Positions 13,301 through 24,160 of a stretch of DNA of 64,000 nucleotides are shown here, piece by piece. The notes under the pieces were generated by a model. That model had not been told where the DNA came from. It was given only the letters and a program-made list of their open reading frames with translations, and searched no databases. Both the position numbers and the translations under genes were made by a program. Position 1 is the first letter of the stretch, and the number at the start of each line of letters is the position of its first letter. This DNA is from Lepturacanthus savala (lineage: Eukaryota; Chordata; Actinopteri; Scombriformes; Trichiuridae), in the NCBI GenBank assembly GCA_030544235.1, contig CM060466.1, positions 6,687,592 to 6,751,591 on the forward strand, in the 5' to 3' direction.

Positions 13301-13970
13301 GATTATACATTAATAAACAGTCACTAAAAAAGGTGAATGCAAGGCCACATTTATGTAGACAAACATGTACTGTAAATTTAATAATGCATAATGTTAAATC
13401 CGCTATTAGCTACCATTTGCTGCATCTATGGGATATATAAACCCGATTCTTACCATTTTCAAACCAATATTCAAACCCAAATGCTACATTTTTAATATAT
13501 TACGATAACTGATGTGAATAATTCACTGATATACTGCAACAAAAGGCCAATTTTTGTTCAGACCAGCAAAACATTCATTTTGTTAGACCGAATTAACTGA
13601 AAGCAAAAAGTACTGTGACTAGAAATAACATTACCAATAATAATTGTTTCTCATATGAATAAAAAAGCAACAAGCTTTCTCTAAAAACTTAAATAAGACA
13701 AGTGTTTAAACTAATATGAACAAAAGGGCATCAACTCTTACAGAAACACAGTCAAAAATAAATATACACAAGAATAAGGAAATAAATAAGAACAAAACAA
13801 AATGAAATATGAAGAGGAAATTAGGTTTTAAAAGCCCAAAATACACAAAAACCTTAAAAATAAACAAGAAAGAGCAAGGCTTTGACTGCCCACACACATT
13901 TTCAGTGAACACATCAGCATACACAGATATACTATGTACACTGGCCTTCTGTACACAGACCGCCCACTCT
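10331..13970. other. Gene-poor intergenic DNA between slc25a10 and claudin
   Basis: AT-rich sequence without a recognisable gene. Near 13090-13250 there is a stretch ending 'ATGATATGGGACCTTTAAATG', matching in inverse the end of the MITE at 18919-19243. A minus-strand frame at 11835-12131 (98 codons, charged, with GRKRTRKGHDEEWFNESQE) is open but unidentified and may be a decayed coding fragment. Confidence 0.5.
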
Positions 13971-13973
13971 CTG

Positions 13974-14092
<119 letters not shown>

Positions 14093-14591
14093 AGCAGAGG
14101 AAGACTGGAATTTAACAAATGTAAGTCACACACATTAGTAAGCATCTAAATATCTAAGCAATTCATTATAACACCCACAATGACACAAAGCATTATATTT
14201 GGTTCTAGAAGACCTTAGATACTCATTATTTATTTCATTTACTCTGCTTCATCAACCAATAGGCAGCTCTGAAAAAAAAGAGACCACTGCAAAATTATCT
14301 GTTTTCCTGATTTTACTACTTATATGTATGTGTTTGAGTCTAACTATTGACATTTCCCCCAGATTCCAATTAAAAATATTCTCATTTAGAGCATTTATTT
14401 GCAAAAAATGACAAATGGCCTAAATAACAAAATATATATTCAATGTTTTCAGACCTGAAACAATGCAAAGATACATGATCAGATTCATTTTAAAACAACA
14501 TAATACTAATGTTTACACGTAAGAAGAGTTCATAAATCAATATTTGGTTCATTAACCCTTATTTTTAATGCATCTTATCATGCTCTCCACA

Positions 14592-14694
<103 letters not shown>

Positions 14695-14802
14695 CCATTA
14701 TGGAACAGTATAGGCTAAATATCCTCCAATGTACTGTCACCTTGCAATTTCAAAATGCTTGTCTGACAAAGTTGTGACATCTGAGTTTCCCCTAAAATGA
14801 CC

Positions 14803-15465
14803 TCACACGAATGACTTTTCCTGTTGCTTCACCTCTCCCCCTGTACGTGTGCTGTCCTTCGCAGCTCCTCCTAAAACAGGCAGCGCTCGTCCTCCTGCCG
14901 GAGAGGAGCCAATGTGCAGCAGGGCCCCCCCCAGCAGGAGAAGCACGCTGGCCCCCCAGCCCAGGTACAGCGCCGGTCCCAGCTCTCTCTTCAGAGGCGC
15001 CGCCACGTTCGGATCGTAGAAGTCCCTGACGATCGCGTAGGCGGTCCAACAGATGGGCAGCAAGTAGGCCAGGCCGGCCACGACGAAGATCACCCCTGCT
15101 ATCCTGGCCAGCCGCGCCTTGTTGGCCTGGTTGCCGTCACCCATGCAGTGGGTGCACTTGGCCCCCGCCACCCCTAGCATCAGGGCCAGCAGGCAGAGCA
15201 GCAGGGAGATAACAGTGAGGCCGCGGGCAGCCTGGGCAGACTTAGGCAGGGCTAAGGTGGAGTCATAGCTCTTACACTGGATGTGGCCCGTGGTCTGAGA
15301 CAGGCAGTTCATCCAAAGTCCTTCCCACACCATCTGGGCGATCACCAGCTCTCCACCCACGAAGGCGGACACGCGCCACAGCGGAGCGGCGCACACCAGC
15401 GCCCCGCACACCCAGCCCATCACGGCCAACACCAAGCCCATCAGCTGAAGACCTGTTGATGCCAT
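14803..15465 (-). CDS. Claudin (tight-junction four-pass membrane protein)
   Basis: A single-exon gene of 220 residues, a normal claudin length. Claudins polymerise in tight-junction strands and set paracellular permeability. The PMP22/claudin signature is complete: W30, G49-L50-W51, C54 and C64 in the first extracellular loop. Hydrophobic segments lie near residues 8-28, 82-102, 121-141 and 165-188. The second loop contains RDFYDPN, as in claudin-3/4/5/6-type proteins. The start sits in ATTATGG and is followed by MASTGLQLMG, a typical claudin N-terminus. The protein ends KSFV; most classic claudins end in YV for PDZ binding, so PDZ binding may be altered. By eye it is closest to the claudin-3/4/5/6/9 group. 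I cannot name the fish paralogue. Confidence 0.92.
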   Translation of the reverse strand: MASTGLQLMGLVLAVMGWVCGALVCAAPLWRVSAFVGGELVIAQMVWEGLWMNCLSQTTGHIQCKSYDSTLALPKSAQAARGLTVISLLLCLLALMLGVAGAKCTHCMGDGNQANKARLARIAGVIFVVAGLAYLLPICWTAYAIVRDFYDPNVAAPLKRELGPALYLGWGASVLLLLGGALLHIGSSPAGGRALPVLGGAAKDSTRTGGEVKQQEKSFV

Positions 15466-15897
15466 AATCGCTGAAGAGACTGGAGAAAGCTGCAGATCTC
15501 AAAGAATGGCTCCAAGAGTAAGCTTTTCCTACAGAGGATACAGAGGTTTCTCAGAGTCTCAGTGTGAAGAAATCTTCACACAGTATATCCTCAGTCATTC
15601 AGTAGGATGAGCTGATCTTAGATGAATCCCCTTCTCCAAAGTGTCCTTTCTCGTTGAACACCTCCCGTACGAAGAAGCTGTAAAAATGACATAGCTTTTT
15701 TAGTAAATGTACTTGTATGATATAGAAGAACATCTTAAATTAACATCAACATGACATGACAATTGAAAGTATTCAAAAGTAGCACAATATCAGTAAATGA
15801 AAAATAAGACAAGTAACACCTACTCCACCTAAATCAGTTTTCCTTGTTGCAATTCACGCCTCAGTTCCAGCATTCAGACATCCACTGGCGGTGTGTT

Positions 15898-16075
15898 GAT
15901 GGTCTTCTGTGTGTTTCTGTGTCTGTCTTCTACTGTGACTGGCCAGCTTGTGTCTCTGGAGCTCATACACAGGGGCGTAGGAGGGCAGCAGTGTGTAATA
16001 CTGCATATTTAATACACACACACACACACAGCTAGTTATACAAAAAATTAGAGCACAAGGACATTTTGTTATAGG
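15898..16075. repeat. Duplicated GIMAP-unit upstream flank, copy A
   Basis: This stretch is alignable with 17041-17230. Both contain TGTCTGTCTTCTACT, then TGTGTCTCTGGAGCTCA, then GTAGGAGGGCAGCAG, a short CA run and a GTTATAG-containing tail. It marks the start of the first tandem GIMAP unit. Confidence 0.8.
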
Positions 16076-16079
16076 CATG

Positions 16080-16720
16080 GTACTAAAACGTATGCTTATG
16101 ATTGCTACCATTATTTTCACTATGGGAGACAAACTCAAAGAAAGGACGACCAAAACCACCATCAAGAAGGTCATCAGTGAATGTGAAGCTGGATACACTG
16201 TGTTTGATAATGGGATAGTGCAAATAAATGGGAACAACCACTACACCTGCAGCATATATGAAGAGGTCCATAGAAAGGGGGAGCGTGCAGCAAGGCGATG
16301 ACTAAACACAGAACCAACGTTGTTGATAACTGTGGATCCAACATGGCGGCAGATGGTAATTTACCTTTCGACGCAGCCTTAGAAAGTGTTCTAAGTAACT
16401 TAGACCATAAGTTTATTTTGAAAAACAAGTAACTCTTAGCACTAAACTATTTCATTACCAAGGATCATCTTTGCAACTGGATATACGCTATGTACAGATG
16501 TATTTGCTAGACATTCATAGCACCCAATAAACGGCTCTGGGCTTTCATAAACTACGCCTCTAATATGAACAAATGATCTGATCTCAATCTACATTGAGAT
16601 GAGATGTGTTGTTAGCCAGGCTAGCAGGTGGAGATGCTTCTAAAGCTATGGGGAGGCGGATGACACCTGAATCAAAAGACACCTACTGTGTAACTCATGT
16701 CAAACCATGACCTTTTAAGC
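16080..16720 (+). pseudogene. Broken GIMAP copy (lacks the nucleotide-binding half)
   Basis: The translated stretch 16098-16295 reads TIIFTMGDKLKERTTK, then KKVISECEAGYTVFDN, then IVQINGNNHYTCSIYEEV. It matches the G4-to-helical region of the intact gene at 17909-18900 (TMVLFTMGDKLKGK..., INECKAGCVVFDN, SIVQINGNSHYTSSIYEEV). The P-loop, G3 and conserved box are absent: the 5' flank jumps directly to the G4 region, a deletion of about 1.1 kb relative to the sister unit. Two internal gaps are also present. After 16285 foreign sequence intervenes, and homology to the intact gene's C-terminus and 3' UTR resumes at about 16600-16720. No function as a GTPase is possible. Confidence 0.85.
16285..16600 (+). 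mobile_element. Insertion inside the broken GIMAP copy (possible transposon fragment)
   Basis: This block interrupts the homology between the pseudogene and the intact GIMAP. It contains a 29-codon frame at 16343-16432 starting MAADGNLPFDAALESVLSNL and ending in a stop. That recalls the N-terminus of helicase-like proteins encoded by some fish DNA transposons. The family assignment is a weak impression; the insertion itself is clear from the alignment. Confidence 0.4.
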
Positions 16721-17040
16721 AAACTTTTTTGCTTTAATCCGCTTTAATCTATTTAATATTAATGCAATACATTATTATCTTTATCTTCTCTTGTATGGAG
16801 AACACTCCTGTTGTAGTACAATCAAGAATTCTTTCAAACGAGTTTGCACTCTTGACTCAAGACTTATCAATAATAGGCCAGGTGCCAGAGGGTCGACAGG
16901 CCAATGTAATAACACAAAAGGCAGCACACTGAGATAAACCCATTGAAGTGATTGTATAAAAGGAAGCTGCTGTAGCACTGACAGAGGCTTTGTAGGTGCT
17001 GTTTAAAAGAAACTCAATTCAGTTGGCATGATGCTACATG

Positions 17041-17230
17041 AGTAGTGTCTGTCTTCTACTATAACTGGCCACTCTGTGTCTCTGGAGCTCAAACTCAAAG
17101 TGTAGGAGGGCAGCAGTATGTAATACTGAATACTAAATACACACACACACACACACACATACACAGACAGACACACACAATAACACAACTAATTATGCAA
17201 AAAACTGAGAGTACAAGGACACTTTGTTAT
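17041..17230. repeat. Duplicated GIMAP-unit upstream flank, copy B
   Basis: Sister of 15898-16075, lying upstream of the intact plus-strand GIMAP. The junction between the two tandem units falls at about 17035. Confidence 0.8.
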
Positions 17231-17720
17231 AGACATTGTGAGCAGCACATGGTCTAAAAGAGTGTGCTATAATTAATGCTAAGAAGAAGAAACTGATGGA
17301 TAAACAAGCACAACACAAAGCTGCCAGACATGCCCCAATATAGTGCAAAAACATGGTGCAAAGACATGTAGGAATTGCCATTGGTTGTCAAATCGTGTTA
17401 TTTCAAAATGCTATAAAGAGTGATGAAAGTAAAAGAAGTGGGAATAACTTCTTTATTAATTGCAATGTACTGAGTATTTTAGTCCTTCTCCAATGATTCA
17501 GATGAAGCACAATTCAAAAGCAATGTCTGATTTTCATTTGTAAACCTGCTCCTGGGCCTGCAGGGCAGGCATATCCTGACACAACACTCCCCATGCCAAA
17601 GAGCCAATGAGAGGAAGAGGAGGGCGGATCTTTATATCTCAGATGAGCAGTCTCCACCCTCTAAGCTCTTTTCCTTTGGCTTCCTCAACCAAGTAAAGTT
17701 TCGTTTATGACTGAAATGAA

Positions 17721-17731
17721 GTTTCTTTTTC
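17721..17731 (-). promoter_or_regulatory. ISRE-like motif upstream of the plus-strand GIMAP
   Basis: GTTTCTTTTTC is an exact match to the reverse complement of the interferon-stimulated response core GAAANNGAAAC. It lies about 180 bp upstream of the ATG at 17909. This is motif matching only. Confidence 0.4.
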
Positions 17732-17908
17732 CTGGGAAACCACTGGCGGGGAGGTAATGAGAGAAGCAGGAAAAGGGTAGTTCACAGACACACTATGATC
17801 TAATATCAGACACACTGTGACCTGGGAGGTGAAGAAACACACAAATAGAATTTGTGGTTCAACATAACGCTTTGACCTGCGTCTCCTGGTGTTTCTCAAG
17901 ACAACAAC

Positions 17909-18900
17909 ATGGGTTTAACTCCTCCTGATGGTGAGTGTCTCCACCTTTGTGTAGGCATGATGTTTATATGCTCAGAGCATACTCTGAGATGAACCAAATC
18001 AATTTTTTGTTGTTGTTCACAGACTCCAGCTCTCCGATTATCAGCGACCTGAGGATCGTCCTGCTGGGGAAGACTGGATCAGGAAAGAGTGAAACAGGAA
18101 ACACCATCCTGAGACAGAAGGCTTTTTTCACAGAGGAGATTGCTCAGTCATCTGTGACGATCCGCTGTCAAAAAGAGACCGGCCACTTCGATGAAAGATC
18201 CGTGACTGTCATAGACACCCCCGGTATCTTTGACACGCGGATGACAGAAGACCAGTTGAAAAGTGAAATCGAGGACTGTATCATGCTGTCTCTACCAGGA
18301 CCTCACGTCTTCCTGCTGGTGATCAAACTGGACGCGCGGTTCACAGAGGAGGAGAAGAATACGGTCCAGTGGATCAAGGCCAATTTTGGTGAGGAAGTTT
18401 TGAATTACACAATGGTGCTTTTCACCATGGGGGACAAACTCAAAGGGAAGCCACTAGAGAGCGTTATAACCAACCCTGACCTCCAGACGGTCATCAACGA
18501 ATGCAAAGCTGGATGCGTCGTGTTTGACAACACACGCATGGAAAACCGCTCTCAGGTGGCTGAGCTATTTGAAAGAATAGACAGCATAGTGCAAATAAAT
18601 GGGAACAGCCATTACACCAGCAGCATATACGAAGAGGTCCAGGAAAAGATGAAGAACGATGAATGGTGGCGGAAGAGGGGAGAAAATATGAACAGTGCGG
18701 GTAATTTTCTTTTCACAGCAGCTGTAGCTGCAACAGCTGTGGTTAACCCACCTGTAGCAGGCCTCGCCATACTGGCAGAGGAAGCAGCAGTCACAGCCAG
18801 AGTAGGATCATTTCTCATGGCTGCGGGTGGAGCAGCTTCTAAGGCTCTGGGGAAGTGGATGGCGCCTAAATCAAGAGCCGAAAATACAAAGGACGCCTAA
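17909..18900 (+). CDS. GIMAP/AIG1-family GTPase (GIMAP-B)
   Basis: Immune-associated GTPase of the AIG1 family; relatives control lymphocyte survival and form oligomers on membranes. Two coding exons, 17909-17930 (MGLTPPD plus one base, donor GTGAGT) and 18023-18900 (acceptor TTGTTCACAG), join in phase to 299 residues. The P-loop GKTGSGKS is at residues 23-30, the G3 DTPG at 73-76, the GIMAP conserved box LSLPGPHVFLLVI at about 97-109 and the G4 TMGD at 143-146. The C-terminus from about residue 230 is an Ala/Val/Gly-rich hydrophobic region (AAVAATAVVNPPVAGLAIL) without the charged coiled coil found in the three minus-strand copies. It is the only intact plus-strand member, so it belongs to a separate branch of the cluster. 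Confidence 0.93.
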
Positions 18901-18918
18901 ATGGTGTCATGCCATGAC

Positions 18919-19243
18919 CCTTTAAAGGTCCCATATTGTAGAAGGTGAGGTTTTAATTGCTTTTTTGGTCATATGAAGGTGACGGTACGGTTCTCAAAAT
19001 GCACAATCCAAAACTTTGAAGTTGTGATGTCACAAATATACAGTCATGACCTACCCCTCCAGCCACAGCCATTGATTTCAGACAATCAAAGGGTCATTAA
19101 TATTCATGAGTCACACAAACAATCTGTTCTTTCTAGCATTGCAGAGATTTTTTTTTGTTCTTAAAACCACAAATTTCTCTCGTTAGTGACATCACAACTT
19201 CAATTAAAACACAGGAAACGTGTAAAATATGGAACTTTCAAAC
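18919..19243. mobile_element. Non-autonomous DNA element in the GIMAP-B 3' UTR
   Basis: The left end AAAGGTCCCATATTGTA is mirrored by AAATATGGAACTTTCAA at the right end. 'Ttaaaggtcccatat' termini are common in teleost MITEs. It begins 19 bp after the GIMAP-B stop codon, so the transcript's 3' UTR probably contains it. An AATAAA at 19425-19430 is a candidate polyadenylation signal beyond it. Confidence 0.5.
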
Positions 19244-19359
19244 ATATGAAGTCATATTCATTACATTTTAATGTGTACAAATTCATATTATGACTTTTTT
19301 AAAATGATTTTATTGTATTTTTTCTTTGCATCACACTACATTCCTTACTATGTTGATCA

Positions 19360-19710
19360 CAGATCTATTAAATGTTGATGCTATACATTATTATATTTAT
19401 CTTGTATTCAACTGTCATGTTCAAAATAAACCAATAAGTAATAAACTATGAAATAAACTTGTGATGTGGTATGTTCTCTGTACTATATGAAAACCACAGT
19501 TGTGAAGATTTCCTACATAACAGTTTAAACTCGTGACCTGAGGCATATCAAGGAATGGGCTAGGTGCCGGAGGCTGGTACAACAGGTTAATGTAATAAAA
19601 CAAGGCCGCACCCTGAGATAAACCCCTTGAGATGAATGCATGAGAGGAAGCTATTGTTGCAATCAAAGAGCCATTGTAGATACTATTTAAAAACCTGAAT
19701 GTTTCATGCT
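19360..19710. repeat. Duplicated GIMAP-unit 3' flank (sister of about 16750-17010)
   Basis: Both copies carry the blocks 'CATTATTAT.TTTATCTT', 'GGCCAGGTGCC/GGCTAGGTGCC' followed by GAG/GGAGG, 'GAGATAAACCC.TTGA' and 'AGGAAGCT'. This shows that the 3' flank was duplicated with the gene. Confidence 0.75.
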
Positions 19711-21275
19711 GCTACACACATGTTGCTCTCACTTAAGGGTCCAATCGGTTGTTTTTAGAGGTATGAAAATAAAAACCTCAATAAACAGATAAACTGCATT
19801 TTAACAGCTAATGATAGCATAATGAAAAACAGGTAAAAAGACAATGGTATAAAACACTAAGGTAGATTAAAATTGAATAGGAATAAAATAAAGGTAACGA
19901 TAAGGTACAGCAGCAAGATAATGGTAATAATACTTATGGTTGTAGTATAATAATAATAATAACAATATAATAATATAATGTAGTAGAGCAGTGCAGGTTT
20001 CATAGTGCAGTTGTAGTATAATAATATAATATAATAATATAATATTAATACAAATATGATGTGTGTAATAAATAACTGTTTTTCTTTCTAAATAAAAGCT
20101 CAGTTACTTTTTTCTGGATTCACAATGGAAAGTGGGGCTATGGCTGTCAAAATACTTCTGTGATGGCTCATAGTTTTTGTAACACATGCATTACATTCTT
20201 CTGATCATGCGATTAGAAAATACACACATGACTGACAATGAATCTACAACTCATGCAGTGAAGTAACATCCTGTTTGCACGCTCCTCCATTCACAACGCT
20301 GTCAGTGGCACTCTGGATAATCCAGTCTTTAGTTTAGACTTTAGACTTTAGTCATTTGCCCTTTTCAAATTAGGCTATTAGCATTTAACATGAAGGTGCA
20401 TTTTATTAATAGGAGAAAAGGGGGCTGAGCTGTGAGTGAGAGTCACTGAGCATTTAATGCATTTATTGTAAGTTTCTGCAAAATTCAGTTGTCACTTTCA
20501 TTCATCATGTAACTTAAACTTGTAAATCAACATCAATTAAACAACTCCAGCTTATGCACAAGTTTTATTCAAAGGTTAATCCATACACAACATCATCATT
20601 ACAACAATAATGGGAAATGCTGCATGTGACAAAATTGCATTAATTTTTTTTGTTAACATATTATTAGACAATAAAGTATTTAATATCATACACTTTATCC
20701 TATCTGATGGTGAGTTTTTCTACAAGAAAAGAAACTGGTAAATGTTTTTGGTCCAAACTAATTCTGGATAAAGAAAAAAGTCTGAGTGTCTTTAACCACA
20801 AAATGAGGAAGATGAAATTATTAATTAAAAATATTAAGATGTGAAGTATGCAAATCTGAATAATTCTAATTGTTTCTGCTCCAACTCCAGGCCTCTGAGA
20901 TCCTCACATCAATTGCTTTTAACTATTCCATGAAGATATTCTGTTGGTTCTTAATGGAGATTGTGACTATGCAGGAGCTGCCCCAAAGCCTTAAACTTAT
21001 AGGTTTTTAATGACATTCTTAATGTTTTTTTAATGGTCTAGATTTTATTGTTTTCTTTTTTTTTTTTTTTTTTACATTTGTGCATATATTTTGCATTTCA
21101 TCACTGCCACCACCTACCAGAAACAATATGTATGCTGCAGATGTCATTTAATCATATCAATGGGGATGTATATAATAAGCGAGCAAATGAAATAGGCACT
21201 TTAAAACCAGGCAAAAACTTTTTTAATCAATTGGTTTTTTTTTGTTTCTCATTCTACAACACAGTGGAGCAGTGC

Positions 21276-21525
21276 TTAGCGCTGTTGTCTCACAGCAAGA
21301 AGGTCGCAGGGAGTTTGCATGTTCTGCCTGTGTCTCTGGGTTCTCCGGCTTCCTCCCACAGTCTAAAACATGCTGAGGTTAATTGGTGACTCTAAATTGA
21401 TCTAACTATGTGTGTGAGTCAGCGGTGTGTGATAGGCTGCTGGGGTGTATCCCTGCCTCTAACCTGTAATACGCTGAGATTGGCTCCAGCTGACCCCTGC
21501 GACCCTAATGAGGAATAAGCAGGTA
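21276..21525 (+). repeat. SINE-like interspersed repeat
   Basis: It contains GGAGCAGTGCTTAGCGCTGT, GTTTGCATGTTCTGCCTGTG, TCCGGCTTCCTCCCACAGTC, a 'GCTGAGGTTAATTGGTGACTC' block and the tail 'AATGAGGAATAAGCAGGTATAGAAAATGA'. This is a widespread teleost SINE/L2-tail family (Mermaid/RSg-1-like). A longer copy lies at 60093-60450 in the same orientation. Confidence 0.75.
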
Positions 21526-21608
21526 TAGAAAATGACAGAATAATTATAAAGCAAGGCAAACAGCAAGTCATAGTAATCAACATGGTCTTGTTAAACAACA
21601 CGACCTAG

Positions 21609-23841
21609 CTATACTGGAACATTCTTTTTACATTTGCAATTTCTTTCTTTCCATAAACAGATGGCAGCTAAGCCACATAACACTCCCATGAGGAGTGCAG
21701 GAACTCCCAGAGCGAGAGCCACCATGGTGTCGGCGCCCACGGCTATAACCACTCCGACAAACACCAGAACCACAGCAACAGCCGATACCGCAATCATTTT
21801 CTTCTTTTTGACATTTTTTGCCTCCTTTCTCTCCTTCACCTTTTCCTCAAACTTTTTCTCCTCCTCTTGTTTCCTCCGCTCCTCCTCCTCTCGCAGCTTC
21901 CTCTGGGCTTCCTTATACATCTCGTTGGTGTAGTATTCCCCCCCGTTCTTTTCTACCATTTCCTTGATCTTGGTTATCAGCTCATTGACCTGAGCGCGGT
22001 CTTTGTCCTTGTTGTCGAAGGAGTGGAACCTGCGTCCAAATTTATCTAAGAGTTTCCGCAGCTCCTTGCACTCCTTCAGCGCTTCGTCGGCATTTTTCTG
22101 ATCCTTGCACGTAAACAGCATGATAGTGTACATGGAGGCGTCGTCTCCGAAGTTATCCTGGATCCACTTCACGGCGTTCCTCTCCTCCTCGGTGAACCTC
22201 ACCCCGAGCCTGATCACCAGGAGGAAGGCGTGAGGTCCGGGCACCGACATCTTCACGCACTCCTCTATCCTTTTCTTCAATTCTTCCTCTGTGATGCGTG
22301 TATCAAACAGGCCTGGAGTGTCGATGACCTTGACCGTGGTCCCATCCACTTCACAGCTCTTGCATTCACATTGTTGGGTCCTAGACTCAGGGCCCGAGTC
22401 TGCATCGAAGGCCTCCCTGCCGAGGATGGTGTTTCCCGACGTACTCTTCCCTGAGCCGGTCTTGCCCAACAGGACTATCCTCAGCCCTCCAGACAAATCA
22501 TAAAAAAATCATTGGTGAACACAAGGCTAAATTAAATCCTTTATATGTTTGTCACATTATTCTGCAAGGGAGTGTTTTTAATTCACTAGGGTTGTGAAAA
22601 AACATGAGGGTTTTGTGCATAAATCTGGTATCAAAAGAAAGCTGCAACATGTGTGTGACTGCAGAAGTGTCTGAATCAACACAATTGAAATATTGCAAAA
22701 TACATCTAAAATTTAATCTCAGTTTGAGAAAAACCCTATTAGAGTGTATTAGAGTGAATACCATCTTGGAAAAATAAGTTAGTAGTCCAAATAATCCAGG
22801 AATCAGTAGTATTGATACAATAGTTGAATCCTGTAACTTGAGACAGTGCTGGAATCCCCCTACAGTGTAGAGGGAGTTTTAGAACTGTTGTAACCAGGCA
22901 GACCTCTATTTTGTGACGTTTGAACACCTAGTGTACCATTTCACCTGTTTAATGTAGAAAACTGTAAAACGTATTATATTTCATTGACATATCACTGTAG
23001 GAATAAAAACAATCCACTTCTTTGAGTATTCACCCATTCAATTCTATACATTTACCACACAGAAAGCCATGAAACAGAAATGGAAGTATGATTCAGATTT
23101 AATTTCCCCCTCAGAACACTGAGGGGGAAATAGAACATGTAAAACATAAAAGAGCAATAGAGGTGGATGGGTAACATCACAGGTCAATTTTAATGATTAG
23201 AAATGATGACTAGAGTAGTTTAGCTGATGAAGCCCTCTAGTAGATGACCTCTGTATGCCCGTTTGTAAATATTAATGAAATAGCTTAATTTCTAAAATCA
23301 CTTGTGGTATAACTTGTGCCTACTACAGATAAAAATACTATATTTGTATTAGTGTTGTAGCTAAGAGTTTTCTCATGCAATTTATGATCATGATTATTAA
23401 TAATTTGATACAGGCAACAACATTTTAAGGTTTCAAAAACAAGCAATAAAATATTCAAATCAATTCTTAAACTCACATGTAAACGGTGTGTTGAGTGGGG
23501 TGGCCACGCTTTGAATACAAAACTCGATGTCCTCATATTCATCGGAACTCACTAAAAAAGTTATATATATTTCTAAATACACTGAGAGACTCTGAGACAA
23601 TGAATGAACATACCATCCAAAAGAGGTTGAGTGTCCTGCTTCATTTCTCGCAGTGGTATTGCTGTGATAAATACAAATAGACTTTTAGTCACATACATCA
23701 TTATCAAGGTCTACATTTACTATTTTCTTCTTGTGCTTTTCCCACAGCCACAGAATCATGATATGGGTTACATGTTACAGTAATTAAAGGATCAATACTG
23801 TTTGTTTTTTAAGTCAAATACATTGTCTTACCTTCAGCCAT
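21609..23841 (-). CDS. GIMAP/AIG1-family GTPase with C-terminal membrane segments (GIMAP-C)
   Basis: Coding exons are 23832-23841 (ATG GCT GAA G), 23614-23661 (giving AIPLREMKQDTQPLLD) and 21609-22486. The phases join to 311 residues, MAEAIPLREM...LLD-GLRIVLLGKTG. The P-loop GKTGSGKS is at 27-34, followed by IDTPGLFDT, the GIMAP box MSVPGPHAFLLVI and a G4 region FTCKDQ. From about residue 205 there is a charged coiled coil rich in EEERRKQEEE, then two hydrophobic segments near the end (AVAVVLVFVGVVIAV and ALALGVPALLMGVLCGLAAI), typical of membrane-anchored GIMAPs. There is no in-frame ATG upstream in the large exon (a TGA precedes it), so the upstream exons are required. The acceptor used, TCTGGAG, lies inside sequence that is coding in GIMAP-D, because the ancestral acceptor is deleted here. 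Confidence 0.88.
22098..22271 (-). repeat. 174-bp tract identical to 27155-27328 (GIMAP-C / GIMAP-D)
   Basis: Base-by-base reading shows no difference over 174 bp between these two coding stretches. Sequence on both sides, and the surrounding introns, differ clearly. The tract covers the conserved box and G4 region. Confidence 0.9.
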
Positions 23842-24148
23842 TACTGTAGAAGTACTTTTTCCTCTTTCACCGTAGCCAGGTGTGTTGTGTCGTGGCAATT
23901 TATTACCAGCTGAGCACTGAATGGGGGAAATAAAGATCTGGTCGTTGGATGATCGGAGCGTTGTGTTTATTCCGTCTGGAAACTCAGTTCAACAGAGGTT
24001 AGAGCACATCTGAAGAAGTGAGCCCTGAGAAGTGGTTACAATACATGTGTATACGCCACATAGATCACGTAATATCACACATAGTCAAGCATTTTGTGGT
24101 CAGTGAAACTCACGTTCCATGCATACTGCATACTTTCACCTGAAAAGA

Positions 24149-24160
24149 GAAAATGAAAGT
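24149..24160 (+). promoter_or_regulatory. ISRE/IRF-like motif upstream of GIMAP-C
   Basis: GAAAATGAAAGT fits the IRF/ISRE consensus GAAANNGAAA(S)Y. It lies about 308 bp upstream of the GIMAP-C start (minus-strand gene). A second match, GAAAGTGAAAC, is at 24455-24465. Motif matching only. Confidence 0.4.

Noticed and set aside
22487..22496. TTG-initiated start of GIMAP-C at 22496
   Set aside because: Animal genes rarely start at TTG, and homologous upstream exons (23832-23841 and 23614-23661) join in phase.
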